Shown piece by piece: positions 35,715 through 45,370 of a stretch of DNA of 64,000 nucleotides (position 1 is its first letter; every line of letters begins with the position of its first letter). The notes beneath the pieces were generated by a model. The model did no database searches and had not been told where the DNA came from. It worked only from the letters and a program-made list of their open reading frames with translations. The position numbers and the translations under genes were made by a program. The stretch comes from Prevotella scopos JCM 17725 (GTDB lineage Bacteria; Bacteroidota; Bacteroidia; Bacteroidales; Bacteroidaceae), in NCBI RefSeq assembly GCF_018127785.1, contig NZ_CP072389.1:434001-498000 (forward strand), in the 5' to 3' direction.

Positions 35715-36095
35715 TTATTCTGCACAGAACTCTTCGTAAGCCTTGGCATCCATAAGATTCTTCAGCTCTGCTGTATCTGTGAGTTCAACTTTTATAATCC
35801 AGTTTTCGTATGAATCTTTATTCAGCAAGTCTGGCTCATCTTCCAAGGCTTCATTTACTTCAATAACCTTACCTGATACTGGAGCCTTAAGGTCTGATGC
35901 TGCTTTAACGCTCTCAATCGCACCAAAATCTTCGTCAATTTCTATGTCGTCATCAACTTCTGGCATATCAACATATACGATGTTACCTAAAGCGTGCTGT
36001 GCATAATCGGTAATACCAATGTAGCCATTGTTGCCTACTACTTTAACGAATTCATGTGACTCTGAATAGTAGAGTCCCTCAATTACTTTTGCCAT
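35715..36095 (-). CDS. gcvH: Glycine cleavage system H protein
   Basis: 126 residues. The lipoyl-lysine motif is GAIESVKAASDLKAPVSG, with K carrying the lipoate that shuttles aminomethyl between P, T and L proteins. The N-terminal YYSESHEFVKV is typical. It lies 48 bases after gcvT. Confidence 0.97.
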   Translation of the reverse strand: MAKVIEGLYYSESHEFVKVVGNNGYIGITDYAQHALGNIVYVDMPEVDDDIEIDEDFGAIESVKAASDLKAPVSGKVIEVNEALEDEPDLLNKDSYENWIIKVELTDTAELKNLMDAKAYEEFCAE

Positions 36096-36143
36096 TTTCT
36101 TATTTTTATGATTGTTTATTTGCTTAATAGGTTTTCTAAGATC

Positions 36144-37229
36144 TTATTTCTTATAATGATTATCATAGAACTTCTTTTTAACAACAGTTCCTGGGAATGT
36201 CTTCTTGCGAATTTGTATTTCAACTCTATCGCCCATTTGAACTGATGCATCTACTAATGCTACTGCGCAACTCTTATCGACAGAAACAAGTCGATAGCCT
36301 GTAGTAACTTCACCAACTTCTACGCCATCTTTCAGAACTTTATATCCATGTCTTGGAATAGCATTGTCGTCAAGCTCAATACCACGTAATCGTTTGCTAA
36401 CACCTTCTGTCTTTTGTTTCAAAAGAGCTTCTTTTCCATTAAACTCATCTTTGTCGAACTTCACGAACATTGATAGACCCGCCATCACAGGAGTAATCTT
36501 GTCTGAGAGTTCATTACCATAAAGTGGCATGCCCACTTCAAAACGCAACGTGTCTCGGCAGCCCAATCCACAAGGTTTTACACCAGCTTCAATGAGTTTA
36601 TCCCATATTTTTGTGATATATTCAGGTGTTCCATAGATTTCAAAACCATCTTCTCCAGTGTAACCAGTACGAGAAACGATGACTTCCTGACCGTCTTTCT
36701 GAAGACGTTTCACCTCATAGAACTTCAGTTCTTTACAAGGAAGACCAAGTACATCTTCTAACATACTTTCTGCCTTTTGACCCTGAACTGCTAACTGACC
36801 ATATGCCTCGCTCTTGTTTTCGATTTTAACATCGAAGCCTTCAGCATTCTCCTCAATCCAAGCCACGTCTTTCTCAATGTTAGAAGCATTGATAGTCATA
36901 AGGAATAGCTGGTTGTCAAGTTTACAGATACATGTGTCGTCCACAACGCCTCCGTCAGGATAACAAATCATACCATAAAGTACTTTACCTGCAGCAAGCC
37001 CATTTACATCATTTGTAAAGATATGATTAATGAATTTATCAGCTTCAGGACCTGATACAATCACTTCTCCCATGTGAGAAACATCAAATACGCCACAATA
37101 TTCCCTTACTGCATTGTGTTCATCGATGATTCCAGTGTATTGGATTGGCATGTCAAATCCTGCAAAAGGAGTAATTAGTGCGCCTAGTGCAACGTGTTTG
37201 TCATATAGGCAAGTTCTTTTATTTGTCAT
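36144..37229 (-). CDS. gcvT: Aminomethyltransferase (glycine cleavage T protein)
   Basis: 361 residues. Folate-binding family blocks are visible: HMGEVIVSGPEA, GGVVDDTCICKL, SRTGYTGEDGFEIY and LGCRDTLRFEVGMPLYGNEL. It releases ammonia from the aminomethyl-lipoyl arm and makes methylene-tetrahydrofolate. It is the first gene of the operon. The leader is only about 75 bases, with a small GTAGA/TCTAC hairpin, too short for a tandem glycine riboswitch. Confidence 0.97.
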   Translation of the reverse strand: MTNKRTCLYDKHVALGALITPFAGFDMPIQYTGIIDEHNAVREYCGVFDVSHMGEVIVSGPEADKFINHIFTNDVNGLAAGKVLYGMICYPDGGVVDDTCICKLDNQLFLMTINASNIEKDVAWIEENAEGFDVKIENKSEAYGQLAVQGQKAESMLEDVLGLPCKELKFYEVKRLQKDGQEVIVSRTGYTGEDGFEIYGTPEYITKIWDKLIEAGVKPCGLGCRDTLRFEVGMPLYGNELSDKITPVMAGLSMFVKFDKDEFNGKEALLKQKTEGVSKRLRGIELDDNAIPRHGYKVLKDGVEVGEVTTGYRLVSVDKSCAVALVDASVQMGDRVEIQIRKKTFPGTVVKKKFYDNHYKK

Positions 37230-37309
37230 ATTGTTTAGGTTTATAATTGGTTCTTCCTCTGGTAGTCTACTTCGTAGATCTTTCGGTTGACCTATATTTA
37301 AGTGTGGTG

Positions 37310-37340
37310 CAAATGTAATTATTATCTGTGAATTTGCAAA
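37310..37340 (-). promoter_or_regulatory. Promoter of the glycine cleavage operon
   Basis: On the minus strand TTTG (37340-37337), 19 bases, then TACATTTG (37317-37310), leaving a leader of about 75 bases to gcvT. Confidence 0.8.
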
Positions 37341-38236
37341 ATAATATCAAAGAAAATGATGTTAATAAAGTGAAAGTGATAAAAAGTAAACATATATATA
37401 ATGTGTTAGGTGATTATGATATTTATTAGTGATTTTGCATCAATCAGAATTATATATAAGGTGTAAGCTTAATGAATAAGTTACAACAAATATTTCCCTT
37501 TTAACGTGTATATTGGTGTTGGCAGTAGCTGCAGTTCGATGTGACGGAAAGTTGCAAGGGAATTACGTGTTCAGTGGTTAAAAAAAGGAAAAAAGGTTCT
37601 TCCGGAATTTGGAGTGATATCATTTAATATCTGATTATCAATAACTTTTGTGAGTTCTGTTCTTCCAAATCCCTTTGTTTACTGAATATTAAAGAATATA
37701 AAGTGCTAAAATAAAGGCTACAAAATCTACACTTATCTTACATGGGTTATTCACACAACAAAAAGCTTATATTTAAGGGTTTACAATACTTTTTTATCAA
37801 CAAGGAAGCCTGAAAAGTATAATACCATCACTCCAAATTCCGGAAGACCCCTTATCTATTGCTAACTGGTGTTTGGTCACAGTGGATGAACTACGAGCTG
37901 TTTGTGGCCCTTTGTTTTTAATTCTGCACCTTGGATAATTCCCTTGGTAACAATTGTGTTTGTTTTGTTGTCATTCTTTGTGCCACGTCCTTATTGCCGT
38001 TTCGTTTGTCCAATGGGAAGTCCCTTCAAGCTACCTGTAACAAAAATAAATAAATGGGTGTGAGTTGAAACATCACTTTTCTTTTTGTCAAATCTCAGTG
38101 GCGTCGATACACAATGATTCCCCATGTCAATAGATTTAGTCTCATGAAGATGCAGACAGAATATATTGACTTGGGGCAGATGTGAGTTTACGCTGAGCGA
38201 ACCTGATTGGCCTTATTCCGAACTTCTTATTTGAAA
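37341..38236. other. Intergenic region of about 0.9 kb; no gene seen, holds a MITE-like element
   Basis: No frame looks coding. The inverted-repeat element at 37595-37850 occupies the middle. A second, outer inverted pair, AAGGGAATTA (37556-37565) and TAATTCCCTT (37936-37945), brackets it, suggesting nested or decayed insertions. Confidence 0.55.
37595..37850. mobile_element. MITE-like element with ISL3-type ends
   Basis: Inverted ends of about 24 bp: GGTTCTTCCGGAATTTGGAG… from 37595, and its complement ending at 37850, differing by a mismatch near the tip. The tip GGTTCTTCCG equals the tip of the ISL3-family element at 3492. The 256-bp interior has no gene. No target duplication is recognisable at these boundaries (GGAAAAAA versus CTTATCTA), so the copy is old or its ends differ slightly. 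Confidence 0.65.
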
Positions 38237-39148
38237 CTAACTCTTACTAATGATATATATGCCACCTGCTGCTAAAGCACCTGCTATCATATACTTAATG
38301 TAGAATGTTTCATTAAGACATAAACAAGAGGTAACGGCTCCAACAATAGGAATGAGTGAGTTATAGATGGCAACCTTCCCGACTGGATTGCATGTTAGTA
38401 ATTTGTTGTAGAGCGTAAAGCCCAATGTACTGATAGCAATGAGTAAGGTTAAGTAGGTAATTCCCAAGAAAGTTATCTGTGGTAGCTCTCCGCCCATAGC
38501 CAGACCTGGAATAATCAACAATGCACCACCTATCGCCAAGCTGTAGCCGGTACCAACAAAGACATCTACTCGTTTACCCAATCCACGCGTTAGTAGTGAT
38601 GCTGTTGCACCACAAAGAGCATTGAGAATAATCATTCCATCACCTAACCAAGTGAATCGTCCACTCTCTACGCCGCCTAAGTTTAGGAATAGAATACCAG
38701 CAAATCCAACAAAACAACCAATGATTTTCTTCATGGTCATACGATCGGTTTTGAAGAAGATGCATGCAAAAATGACCACAGAGAAAACACTTAACGAGTT
38801 AAGAATTGCTGCTCGTGAGCCTTCACTATGTGAAAGTCCAAAGTAGAAGAAGGCGTAATGCAGTGTAGTATTCATCATACAGAACAAAAGAATATACCAC
38901 CAATCGACAGACTTTCTTACCTTGAAATCACGCTTTTTAACGCCTGCTATTGCTAAGACGATGAGTCCTGAAAGACAGAAACGAATTCCCGCAAAGAGCA
39001 TTTTTGATCCTGTCATATCTGATGTGATACCAAACTCCGCAAAACCTAATTTTATCAACGGATATGCCCAGCCCCATGCTATTGCAGCTGTGAGGGCAAA
39101 AATGGTAACCCATAGTGGACGCTGAAATATACTTTTTGTTTGTGTCAT
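38237..39148 (-). CDS. EamA/DMT-family transporter
   Basis: 303 residues with ten hydrophobic helices in two repeats of five, the EamA (RhaT/drug-metabolite) arrangement. WGWAYPLIKLGF in helix 1 and the second-repeat start LGDGMIILNALCGATASLL are typical. It probably exports a metabolite or amino acid; the substrate is unknown. No neighbour shares its strand nearby, so it is likely transcribed alone. Confidence 0.9.
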   Translation of the reverse strand: MTQTKSIFQRPLWVTIFALTAAIAWGWAYPLIKLGFAEFGITSDMTGSKMLFAGIRFCLSGLIVLAIAGVKKRDFKVRKSVDWWYILLFCMMNTTLHYAFFYFGLSHSEGSRAAILNSLSVFSVVIFACIFFKTDRMTMKKIIGCFVGFAGILFLNLGGVESGRFTWLGDGMIILNALCGATASLLTRGLGKRVDVFVGTGYSLAIGGALLIIPGLAMGGELPQITFLGITYLTLLIAISTLGFTLYNKLLTCNPVGKVAIYNSLIPIVGAVTSCLCLNETFYIKYMIAGALAAGGIYIISKS

Positions 39149-39255
39149 TGACTATTAATCCTATTATCTAAAGGCTATTAAACGATTGAACATCAGTCAT
39201 ATCAAGCGTTATTCTCCATTCCTTCTTTACTGCTGAGAAGCATGTTCTAACAAAT

Positions 39256-39342
39256 TATTTATTTGAAAAGAAAACTTTATTTACATGAGAAGAAATATTT
39301 ATTTCTATGAAAATAATATTTTCTTTTCACGAAAATAATTCG
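39256..39342. repeat. Degenerate tandem repeat of about 21 bp, four units
   Basis: Four successive units share TTATTTnnnTGAAAAGAAAA with drift (units beginning near 39256, 39277, 39299 and 39319). They lie in the 347-base gap between divergent genes; otherwise that gap shows only the cyclophilin promoter. Confidence 0.55.
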
Positions 39343-39461
39343 AGAATGATGCCATTATTGACTTGCATTCATCATGCAAAGGTACGTTCTTTACTTGATA
39401 TTTCTGTTCTTTCAACTATTTTTTTTGCTTCGTTTAGTTAGGATATTTATTCTTTATTGTT

Positions 39462-39469
39462 TATCTTTG
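39462..39469 (+). promoter_or_regulatory. Cyclophilin gene promoter box
   Basis: TATCTTTG, 26 bases before ATG 39496; the -33 element is not clear. Confidence 0.6.
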
Positions 39470-39495
39470 TGCATAATTTTAATTTATAAAAAAAG

Positions 39496-40185
39496 ATGAA
39501 GAAGTTATTATATTCTCTTTTGCTAACTTTGGTCGTAGCTAATGTTCAAGCACAGTCGTTAACTGACACATTACGTCATGAGGTTTTGTTGGAAACGGAT
39601 AGTGGAAACATTCTCATCCAACTTTATAATGAAACACCACGTCATCGTGACAACTTCTTGAAGTTGGTCCGTAGTGGTGCGTATGACGGTGTTTTGTTCC
39701 ACCGTATTGTTAAAGATTTCATGATACAAACGGGTGACCTCGGTTCAAAAAACGCTAAACCTGGAGAGGCTTTAGGAGATACGCCAGAAACATATTCGCT
39801 CCCAGCTGAGATAAATTATCCAAAGTTATTACACCGACGTGGCGCAGTAGCTGCAGCACGTGAGGGTGATGATGTCAATCCGAAACGTGAGTCGTCAGCT
39901 TCACAATTTTATATTGTTTGGGGAACAAAGTTCTCTGATGGACAACTCGATAAGACGCAAGAGCGCCTTAACGCACATACAGATAGTATGGTGCAAATGA
40001 CACCAGAGATACGCAAGATGTATAAAGAAATTGGTGGAACTCCTCATTTGGATGGTCAGTACACTGTCTTCGGACAGGTGCTAGACGGATTGGATGTTGT
40101 TGATCGTATTCAAAAACAACCAACTGATGATAAAGAACGCCCACTTGCTGATGTCCGAATTCGAAAAGCTATCATCGTGAAATAA
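39496..40185 (+). CDS. Exported cyclophilin-type peptidyl-prolyl isomerase
   Basis: 229 residues with a signal peptide (KKLLYSLLLTLVVANVQAQ). The cyclophilin fold follows: GNILIQLYNETPRHRDNFLKL, VLFHRIVKDFMIQTGD, SSASQFYIVWG and YTVFGQVLDGLDVVDRI. The insertion between RRGAVAAAR and SQFYI is as in Bacteroidetes homologues. It assists protein folding in the periplasm. The broken metalloprotease gene starts 53 bases downstream on the same strand. Confidence 0.93.
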   Translation: MKKLLYSLLLTLVVANVQAQSLTDTLRHEVLLETDSGNILIQLYNETPRHRDNFLKLVRSGAYDGVLFHRIVKDFMIQTGDLGSKNAKPGEALGDTPETYSLPAEINYPKLLHRRGAVAAAREGDDVNPKRESSASQFYIVWGTKFSDGQLDKTQERLNAHTDSMVQMTPEIRKMYKEIGGTPHLDGQYTVFGQVLDGLDVVDRIQKQPTDDKERPLADVRIRKAIIVK

Positions 40186-40238
40186 AGTAATCTTTATTTA
40201 TTCTATTGTATATATAACGTAAAACTACAATTAATTTT

Positions 40239-42739
40239 ATGTCAATTAACAGAAAAGCTACAGCCTGCCTGTTTGCATTCATGCTAGGAAGTGGAGTAGG
40301 TGTAGCAGGCAACAGGTATGCCTATCATGCAGTAAAAGATACTATTACACAGCAGAAAGACACTACAAAACAGAGTTCTCTGAAAGAGAAAACGCCTGAT
40401 AAAGAAAAAGAAAAGCCTTCTGCTTACGAACAACTTATAAAGAAAAAGGGAAGTGTCCAGAATGGACTTTTCATCGTTAGACACATTGATGACCAATGGT
40501 ATTTTGAAGTTCCTGATTCTATTATCGGTCGCTATCTGCTTGCTGTAACTCGTTTTTACAGCCGTCCCTCAGAACTTTGGTAAGTTTGCAGGTGAGGCTG
40601 TAAACCAACAAACAGTTTATTTTGAACAACGCGATAACAAGACAATGCTGCTTCGTGCCTATGTTCTTTCACAAGAGGCTGATCCCAAGAGTAGTATCTC
40701 ACGTACTTTGAAAGCTTCTACAGCTGACCCTATTGTGGCTTCCTTTAAGGTGATTGGTCGGAACAAAGATACTAAAGCACAGCTGATTGATGTAACGACA
40801 TTGTTCTCAAAGGATAATTCTGTGCTTAGCGTTTCTTCAGACTATTCTAAACAGTTGAAGTTAGGTGGACTGATGGCTGACAGAACCTTTATTGATACAA
40901 TGAAGGTTTATCCTATCAATGTTGAGATTGTATCGACCCGTACTTATTCCAGTTCGCCGACTACTGCACCAGCATCGCAAACTGGCGCTGTTACCATCGG
41001 GCTGAACACAAGTATGGTTCTTCTTCCAAAGGTTCCTATGCGTAAGCGTATTTGGGATAAGCGTGTGGGTTATTTTACAAATAGATATACTATTTTTAGT
41101 GATGATCAGACTAAGACTGACCGCGAGCAGTTTATCTCTCGCTTCCGTCTTGAACCAAAAGATAAAAGAGCATACGCAAAAGGAAAACTCGTAGAGCCAA
41201 TCAAACCTATCGTGTTTTTATATTGACCCTGCAACACCAAAGAAGTGGGTACCTTATCTGATGAAAGGTATTGAAGATTGGAACGTAGCTTTTGAGGAAG
41301 CAGGTTTTAAGAATGCGATACAAGCAAAAGAGTGGCCAAATGATCCGACAATGAGTGTTGACGATGCTCGTTTCAATGTTCTCCGTTATCTCCCTGCCGA
41401 AATAGAGAACGCATACGGACCTCGTATTGTTGACCCACGTAGTGGTGAGATTATCGAGAGTCATATCTGTTGGTACCATAATGTGATGAACCTTTTAACA
41501 AAATGGTATTTCACACAATGTGCACCTTTGGATAAACGAGCACAGACGGCACATATGGATGACAAACTTATGGGTGAGTTGGTACGTTTCGTGTCAAGCC
41601 ATGAGGTGGGACACACACTTGGTCTTCGTCATAACATGGGTGCAAGCCATGCTACGCCTGTTGAGAAGCTGCGTGATAAGAAGTGGGTTGAGGAACATGG
41701 TCACACAGCCAGCATCATGGACTATGCTCGTTTCAATTACGTTGCACAGCCAGAAGATGGTGTCTCCGAGCGTGGTCTCTTCCCACGTGTGAATGATTAC
41801 GATAAGTGGGCCATCCGTTGGGGTTATCAGTATCGCCCAGAGTTCAAAGATGAAAAGGATGAAAAAGAGAAGCTGATGACAGAGACTACGGTTATTCTTG
41901 CAAAGAACTCCCGTCTGTGGTTTGGTGGTGAGGGTAAGAACGAGGACCCACGTGCTCAAACAGAAGATCTTGGCGATGATAATGTAAAGGCAAGCGACTA
42001 TGGTATTAAGAACCTAAAGCGTATCGTTGAGAAACTCCCGGAGTGGACACGTCAGCCTGATGACCAGTATGATGATCGTATCGAGTTGTGGAGAAGTGTT
42101 GTAAGTCAGTATGGTCGTTACACTAACCATGTCCTGAAAAATATCGGTGGTCGTTATCTCAACAACATGCCTGGACAGAAACCTTACGAAATTGCACCAG
42201 CAAAGAAGGGTAGAGACGCAGTTGATTATATCGGACGTCAAGTGTTCGAGGCACCACTTTGGCTTTATCCGTCATCCATGACGGATGTTGCTGGCACTGA
42301 TCTTGTTGACGAAATCAGCAGCTACCAAGAGCGCATCTTAAAGGTGATGATGAACGGAACCATTATGGATAAGATTTATAAGGATCAGCGTGCAACAGGA
42401 GCTTATCAGTTTAAGGATTATCTGAATGATTTGTTCCATAGTGTTTGGAAACCATTAACAGGTTTGAATGACATGCAGGTACGCACACGTCGTTTACTTG
42501 AGCGTCATTATGTAGAACAGATAAATAGTCTTTTGAATCCTGTTCAGAAGGATAAACCTACTGCAACAGATCGTGTCAATAGTTCAGACATCATGCTCTA
42601 TCTGATGCAAAATCTAGATATTGTTGAGCAGTTCTGTAAGTCACAGGCAGCACAGAGTGAAGGTATTAATCTGCTTCATTATAATGATATCCTGCGCCAG
42701 ATAAAGCTGATTCGTGAACGTCGGGTGACTGTGAAGTAA
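40239..42739 (+). pseudogene. Zinc-dependent metzincin-type metalloprotease, two +1 frameshifts
   Basis: Three consecutive frames (40239-40583, 40645-41226 and 41261-42739) together encode one exported protein of about 832 residues like the DUF5117/DUF5118 zinc metalloproteases. The zinc site HEVGHTLGLRH is in the last frame, and a signal sequence is at the start. The frame changes at two T runs: T5 at 40553-40557 (one T fewer restores RFTAVPQNFGKFAGE) and T5 at 41215-41219 (one T fewer restores KPIVFYIDPATPKKW). Codons on both sides are intact and the protein shows no other decay. The gene may be truly inactive, a recent slippage event, or two homopolymer sequencing errors. Confidence 0.88.
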
Positions 42740-42830
42740 TATTAATGTAACAGATATTGATGGAAAGACTGTTTTCCAAAAAGTCCCAACAGGAGCGTTG
42801 ACAAAAGATCATCTTGAACTGAAGTTGTGA
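42738..42830 (+). pseudogene. Remnant of a protein C-terminus
   Basis: Directly after the metalloprotease stop, a different frame reads NVTDIDGKTVFQKVPTGAL and ends LELKL with TGA at 42828-42830. It has coding-like composition but no start codon, so it looks like the 3' scrap of a deleted gene. The family is not recognised. Confidence 0.45.
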
Positions 42831-42832
42831 AA

Positions 42833-42870
42833 AAATAAGGAAGAGTACGGATTCGTACTCTTCCTTATTT
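42833..42870. terminator. Bidirectional terminator
   Basis: A perfect 17-bp stem (42833-42849 with 42854-42870; core GGAAGAGTACG/CGTACTCTTCC) with a GATT loop, A-rich before and TTATTT after. It separates the convergent metalloprotease and lipoprotein genes. Confidence 0.9.
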
Positions 42871-42908
42871 GATTATATGATTGAGTTAAGGGGAGTGGAT
42901 TATAAGAA

Positions 42909-43892
42909 TTAGAATATCAAATTCCATTCAACATTCTCTGTTTTCATATCACCAGATTCTTCGTTAAATGTAAAACCATGAGGCTTCTGCCCTTCAACTT
43001 TTATTTCGATAACTGTCATGACATTACGTTTTAATACGACCTGCTTTGTCTCCTTTTCATTTGTTCCATCATCCTTTGTCCATGTTATCTGCATGTCAAC
43101 TTGTGTTTGATAACCCTCTTGACTTCCTTTTTCAATATCGTCAAAAGAATAAACTTTTCTATTCTCGTAGGCTGCACTCGCTTTCGTTACATAGACGTAC
43201 CATCCTAAATAACTGACCGTCAGCTTCCCTTCTTCAGGCGGTGTTATTTTGAAATGCAAGCCGAACACTGCTCGTCTCATGTTAATAGGCAATGTATTTG
43301 TTGCTTTCGGACTAAAATCGCTCACTGTACCATAGAGCTTTACAACACGAGGATGATTTACGACCTTCCCATCTGCAATAGTCGTTGCACCTGCTTTTAA
43401 GCCGGTAAAGTTTTCTTCTTTTGAGAAAACAAAGCTATTGGTTGCTTTTGTTCCATAGTTGTTTCCATGAAAAAATGGAGCAGAATAAACACCATCACTG
43501 ACAAAGAGTTTATCATCCTTTTCCTCAACTATTAGACATTCCACCTTATAAAGGCTTTCCACATTCATCTTTAATGCTATCTTTGATAAACTGGTAAACA
43601 AGCCGTAAGCATACATAGAATACCCTTCATCATTAGGTTTCTTCTCATAGACATTGATAGCATAAAATCTGCTAGTACTACCAGCCCTCGTAAATGGTTG
43701 TTCCTTGGCTCCCATTGACTCTTCGAAAGTCTCGACACTTAGTTCCTTGGGAAGAATACGTATAACTCTTGTCAACTTGTTCTTTTCTTTTGATTTTTTA
43801 TTACTATCACTACTCTCCAATACAGGCTTTTCGCAGGCAGCAAATAAAAATATGCACAATAAAAGCCAACTCCATGTTACTTGTTTTTTCAT
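42909..43892 (-). CDS. Surface lipoprotein of unknown family (fimbrillin-like possibility)
   Basis: 327 residues with a lipoprotein signal (LLLCIFLFAAC, lipobox FAAC). The mature part is strand-rich with a central region (about 130-230) that could be a fimbrillin or Mfa-like fold, and it ends in ENVEWNLIF. I do not recognise a defined family. It is the last gene of a leftward cluster with a small MKTYIKP peptide and a secreted protein, all probably at the cell surface. Confidence 0.7.
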   Translation of the reverse strand: MKKQVTWSWLLLCIFLFAACEKPVLESSDSNKKSKEKNKLTRVIRILPKELSVETFEESMGAKEQPFTRAGSTSRFYAINVYEKKPNDEGYSMYAYGLFTSLSKIALKMNVESLYKVECLIVEEKDDKLFVSDGVYSAPFFHGNNYGTKATNSFVFSKEENFTGLKAGATTIADGKVVNHPRVVKLYGTVSDFSPKATNTLPINMRRAVFGLHFKITPPEEGKLTVSYLGWYVYVTKASAAYENRKVYSFDDIEKGSQEGYQTQVDMQITWTKDDGTNEKETKQVVLKRNVMTVIEIKVEGQKPHGFTFNEESGDMKTENVEWNLIF

Positions 43893-43925
43893 ATTCGTAA
43901 TTGTTTAGGTTATAATTGAATCTTG

Positions 43926-44138
43926 TTATTTATCCCATTCTGAATCAGAAGCTGAATTACTGAAAGAAGAGAACATATCTTCTTTCGATAATTGTATTAT
44001 ATCCTCTTCTGTATGATTATGAACCAATCCTTTATCATTCTGCAAAGTGTTCCCAGACTTTGTTGTTGAATCACCTAACAAATGAGAAGGAAATAAGATG
44101 TCATACACACGCATTGATGGTTTGATATATGTTTTCAT
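43926..44138 (-). CDS. Small MKxYIKP-type peptide
   Basis: 70 residues beginning MKTYIKPSMRVYDI and continuing FPSHLLGDS. This N-terminal pattern (MKxYxKPxxxxxxL…LLxxS) recurs in many short Bacteroidetes proteins encoded beside exported proteins. The rest is polar and acidic. The start codon gives the motif exactly at the N-terminus, which supports it as a real gene. Function unknown. Confidence 0.65.
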   Translation of the reverse strand: MKTYIKPSMRVYDILFPSHLLGDSTTKSGNTLQNDKGLVHNHTEEDIIQLSKEDMFSSFSNSASDSEWDK

Positions 44139-44188
44139 GTTATAAAGATCAGTTATTTGTCGTTATGTAATATCTGACTTTTAGATGG

Positions 44189-45229
44189 CTATCTATTAAG
44201 ATATTTTTTACCATTCATTATTATTATACCTTTATAATCTCTCTTCACTTGTTGTCCAGAGAGATTATAAATAGGACTATTCATAGTTGCCTTTTCAGTT
44301 ACAATGGGCTTTTGTACTTCCAAAGTAACATCAAAACCAAGAAAGTTCTTCGCTTGTGAGCTTATGGGCGGAGAATAAACAAGATAGGCTTTGTGTGCTT
44401 CGGTTGTAAATGGTTTCCCTTCAGGTTCCTTCCAATAGAATCCAATTCCATTACGACCCTTACCAAATACATAGTAAATTTCCCCTCCTGTTGTCATCGT
44501 CTTTACGTCAGATCCACGTAAAGCATTTTGAGAATCTGTTTCACCAGCATCTTGTGTTTCTTCAAATGAATATTTTCCTTCATTAGCTTCTAAAACGACA
44601 GCAGTACCTTTTGGAAGTACCATTCCTGCTTTATACTCCTTGTTTTGAGAGAGAATATTACCTTCAATTTTATAAGTACGAGCAACAACTCCATCAGGAA
44701 TTATAAATGATTTATCACCATAATAAAATGTGGCTCTTTTCGCTGCAGATATTGAAACTAGAGGAATGTAAGATACTTCTATGGACTTTATGTAAGCGGC
44801 TAAGGATGTTTGAGGACAGAAGGTAACTTTTTCTATTTTTTCATCCATTTGTTGTTTATAAAGTGACGACCTGTTGTTAATTTTCCTACATGAAAGCTTA
44901 ATATCTTTATCCTCATATACCTTAAGACATCTTTGGTTATCTAATATAATGAACTTAATTGATGTTATCACACATTCTTTACCCTCAATAGTCAACAGCT
45001 CATCAATATCAAGTTTTAGATAAGAGTATTCTTTATTATGTGAATATTGAGGTAATGATTCTTTTCCTGATTTTGAACTGAACCGCAACGTGATGCCATT
45101 CTTCTCTATCAATGTAGAAATCACATCATCTTTAGCGGGCTCTGGAAAATCGAACATTACAGGCTTCTGTGCCCATATCTTTATGGGTAGCAATACCATT
45201 AGAAAACAGACGATAAAGTTCTTAAACAT
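44189..45229 (-). CDS. Secreted protein with Prevotella-type C-terminal tail
   Basis: 346 residues. A signal peptide (MFKNFIVCFLMVLLPIKIWAQ) is followed by a DFPEP start and strand-rich regions. The last 30 residues (IYNLSGQQVKRDYKGI … NGKKYLNR) match the tail common to exported Prevotella and Bacteroides proteins. The tail is thought to be a surface-sorting or structural element; that role is inferred here. No enzymatic motif is visible. First gene of the leftward three-gene cluster. Confidence 0.75.
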   Translation of the reverse strand: MFKNFIVCFLMVLLPIKIWAQKPVMFDFPEPAKDDVISTLIEKNGITLRFSSKSGKESLPQYSHNKEYSYLKLDIDELLTIEGKECVITSIKFIILDNQRCLKVYEDKDIKLSCRKINNRSSLYKQQMDEKIEKVTFCPQTSLAAYIKSIEVSYIPLVSISAAKRATFYYGDKSFIIPDGVVARTYKIEGNILSQNKEYKAGMVLPKGTAVVLEANEGKYSFEETQDAGETDSQNALRGSDVKTMTTGGEIYYVFGKGRNGIGFYWKEPEGKPFTTEAHKAYLVYSPPISSQAKNFLGFDVTLEVQKPIVTEKATMNSPIYNLSGQQVKRDYKGIIIMNGKKYLNR

Positions 45230-45370
45230 AATAATTAAGCATTAGATTCTATTTGTCAAGTTTGTAGTCAATTCAATCTGTCTCTATTCTAAAAGGGAAG
45301 AAGGATTTATAGACTACGCTTTGTTGAAACTCTTTTAAAGTCTCAATTTGATGCAAAGATAAAAAAAAGT

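Noticed and set aside
37230..37310. Glycine riboswitch in the gcvT leader
   Set aside because: The leader from the promoter to the start codon is about 75 bases, too short for one or two glycine aptamers, and no aptamer motif is seen.
39256..39342. CRISPR-like repeat/spacer pattern
   Set aside because: Units drift continuously and there is no constant repeat separated by unique spacers.
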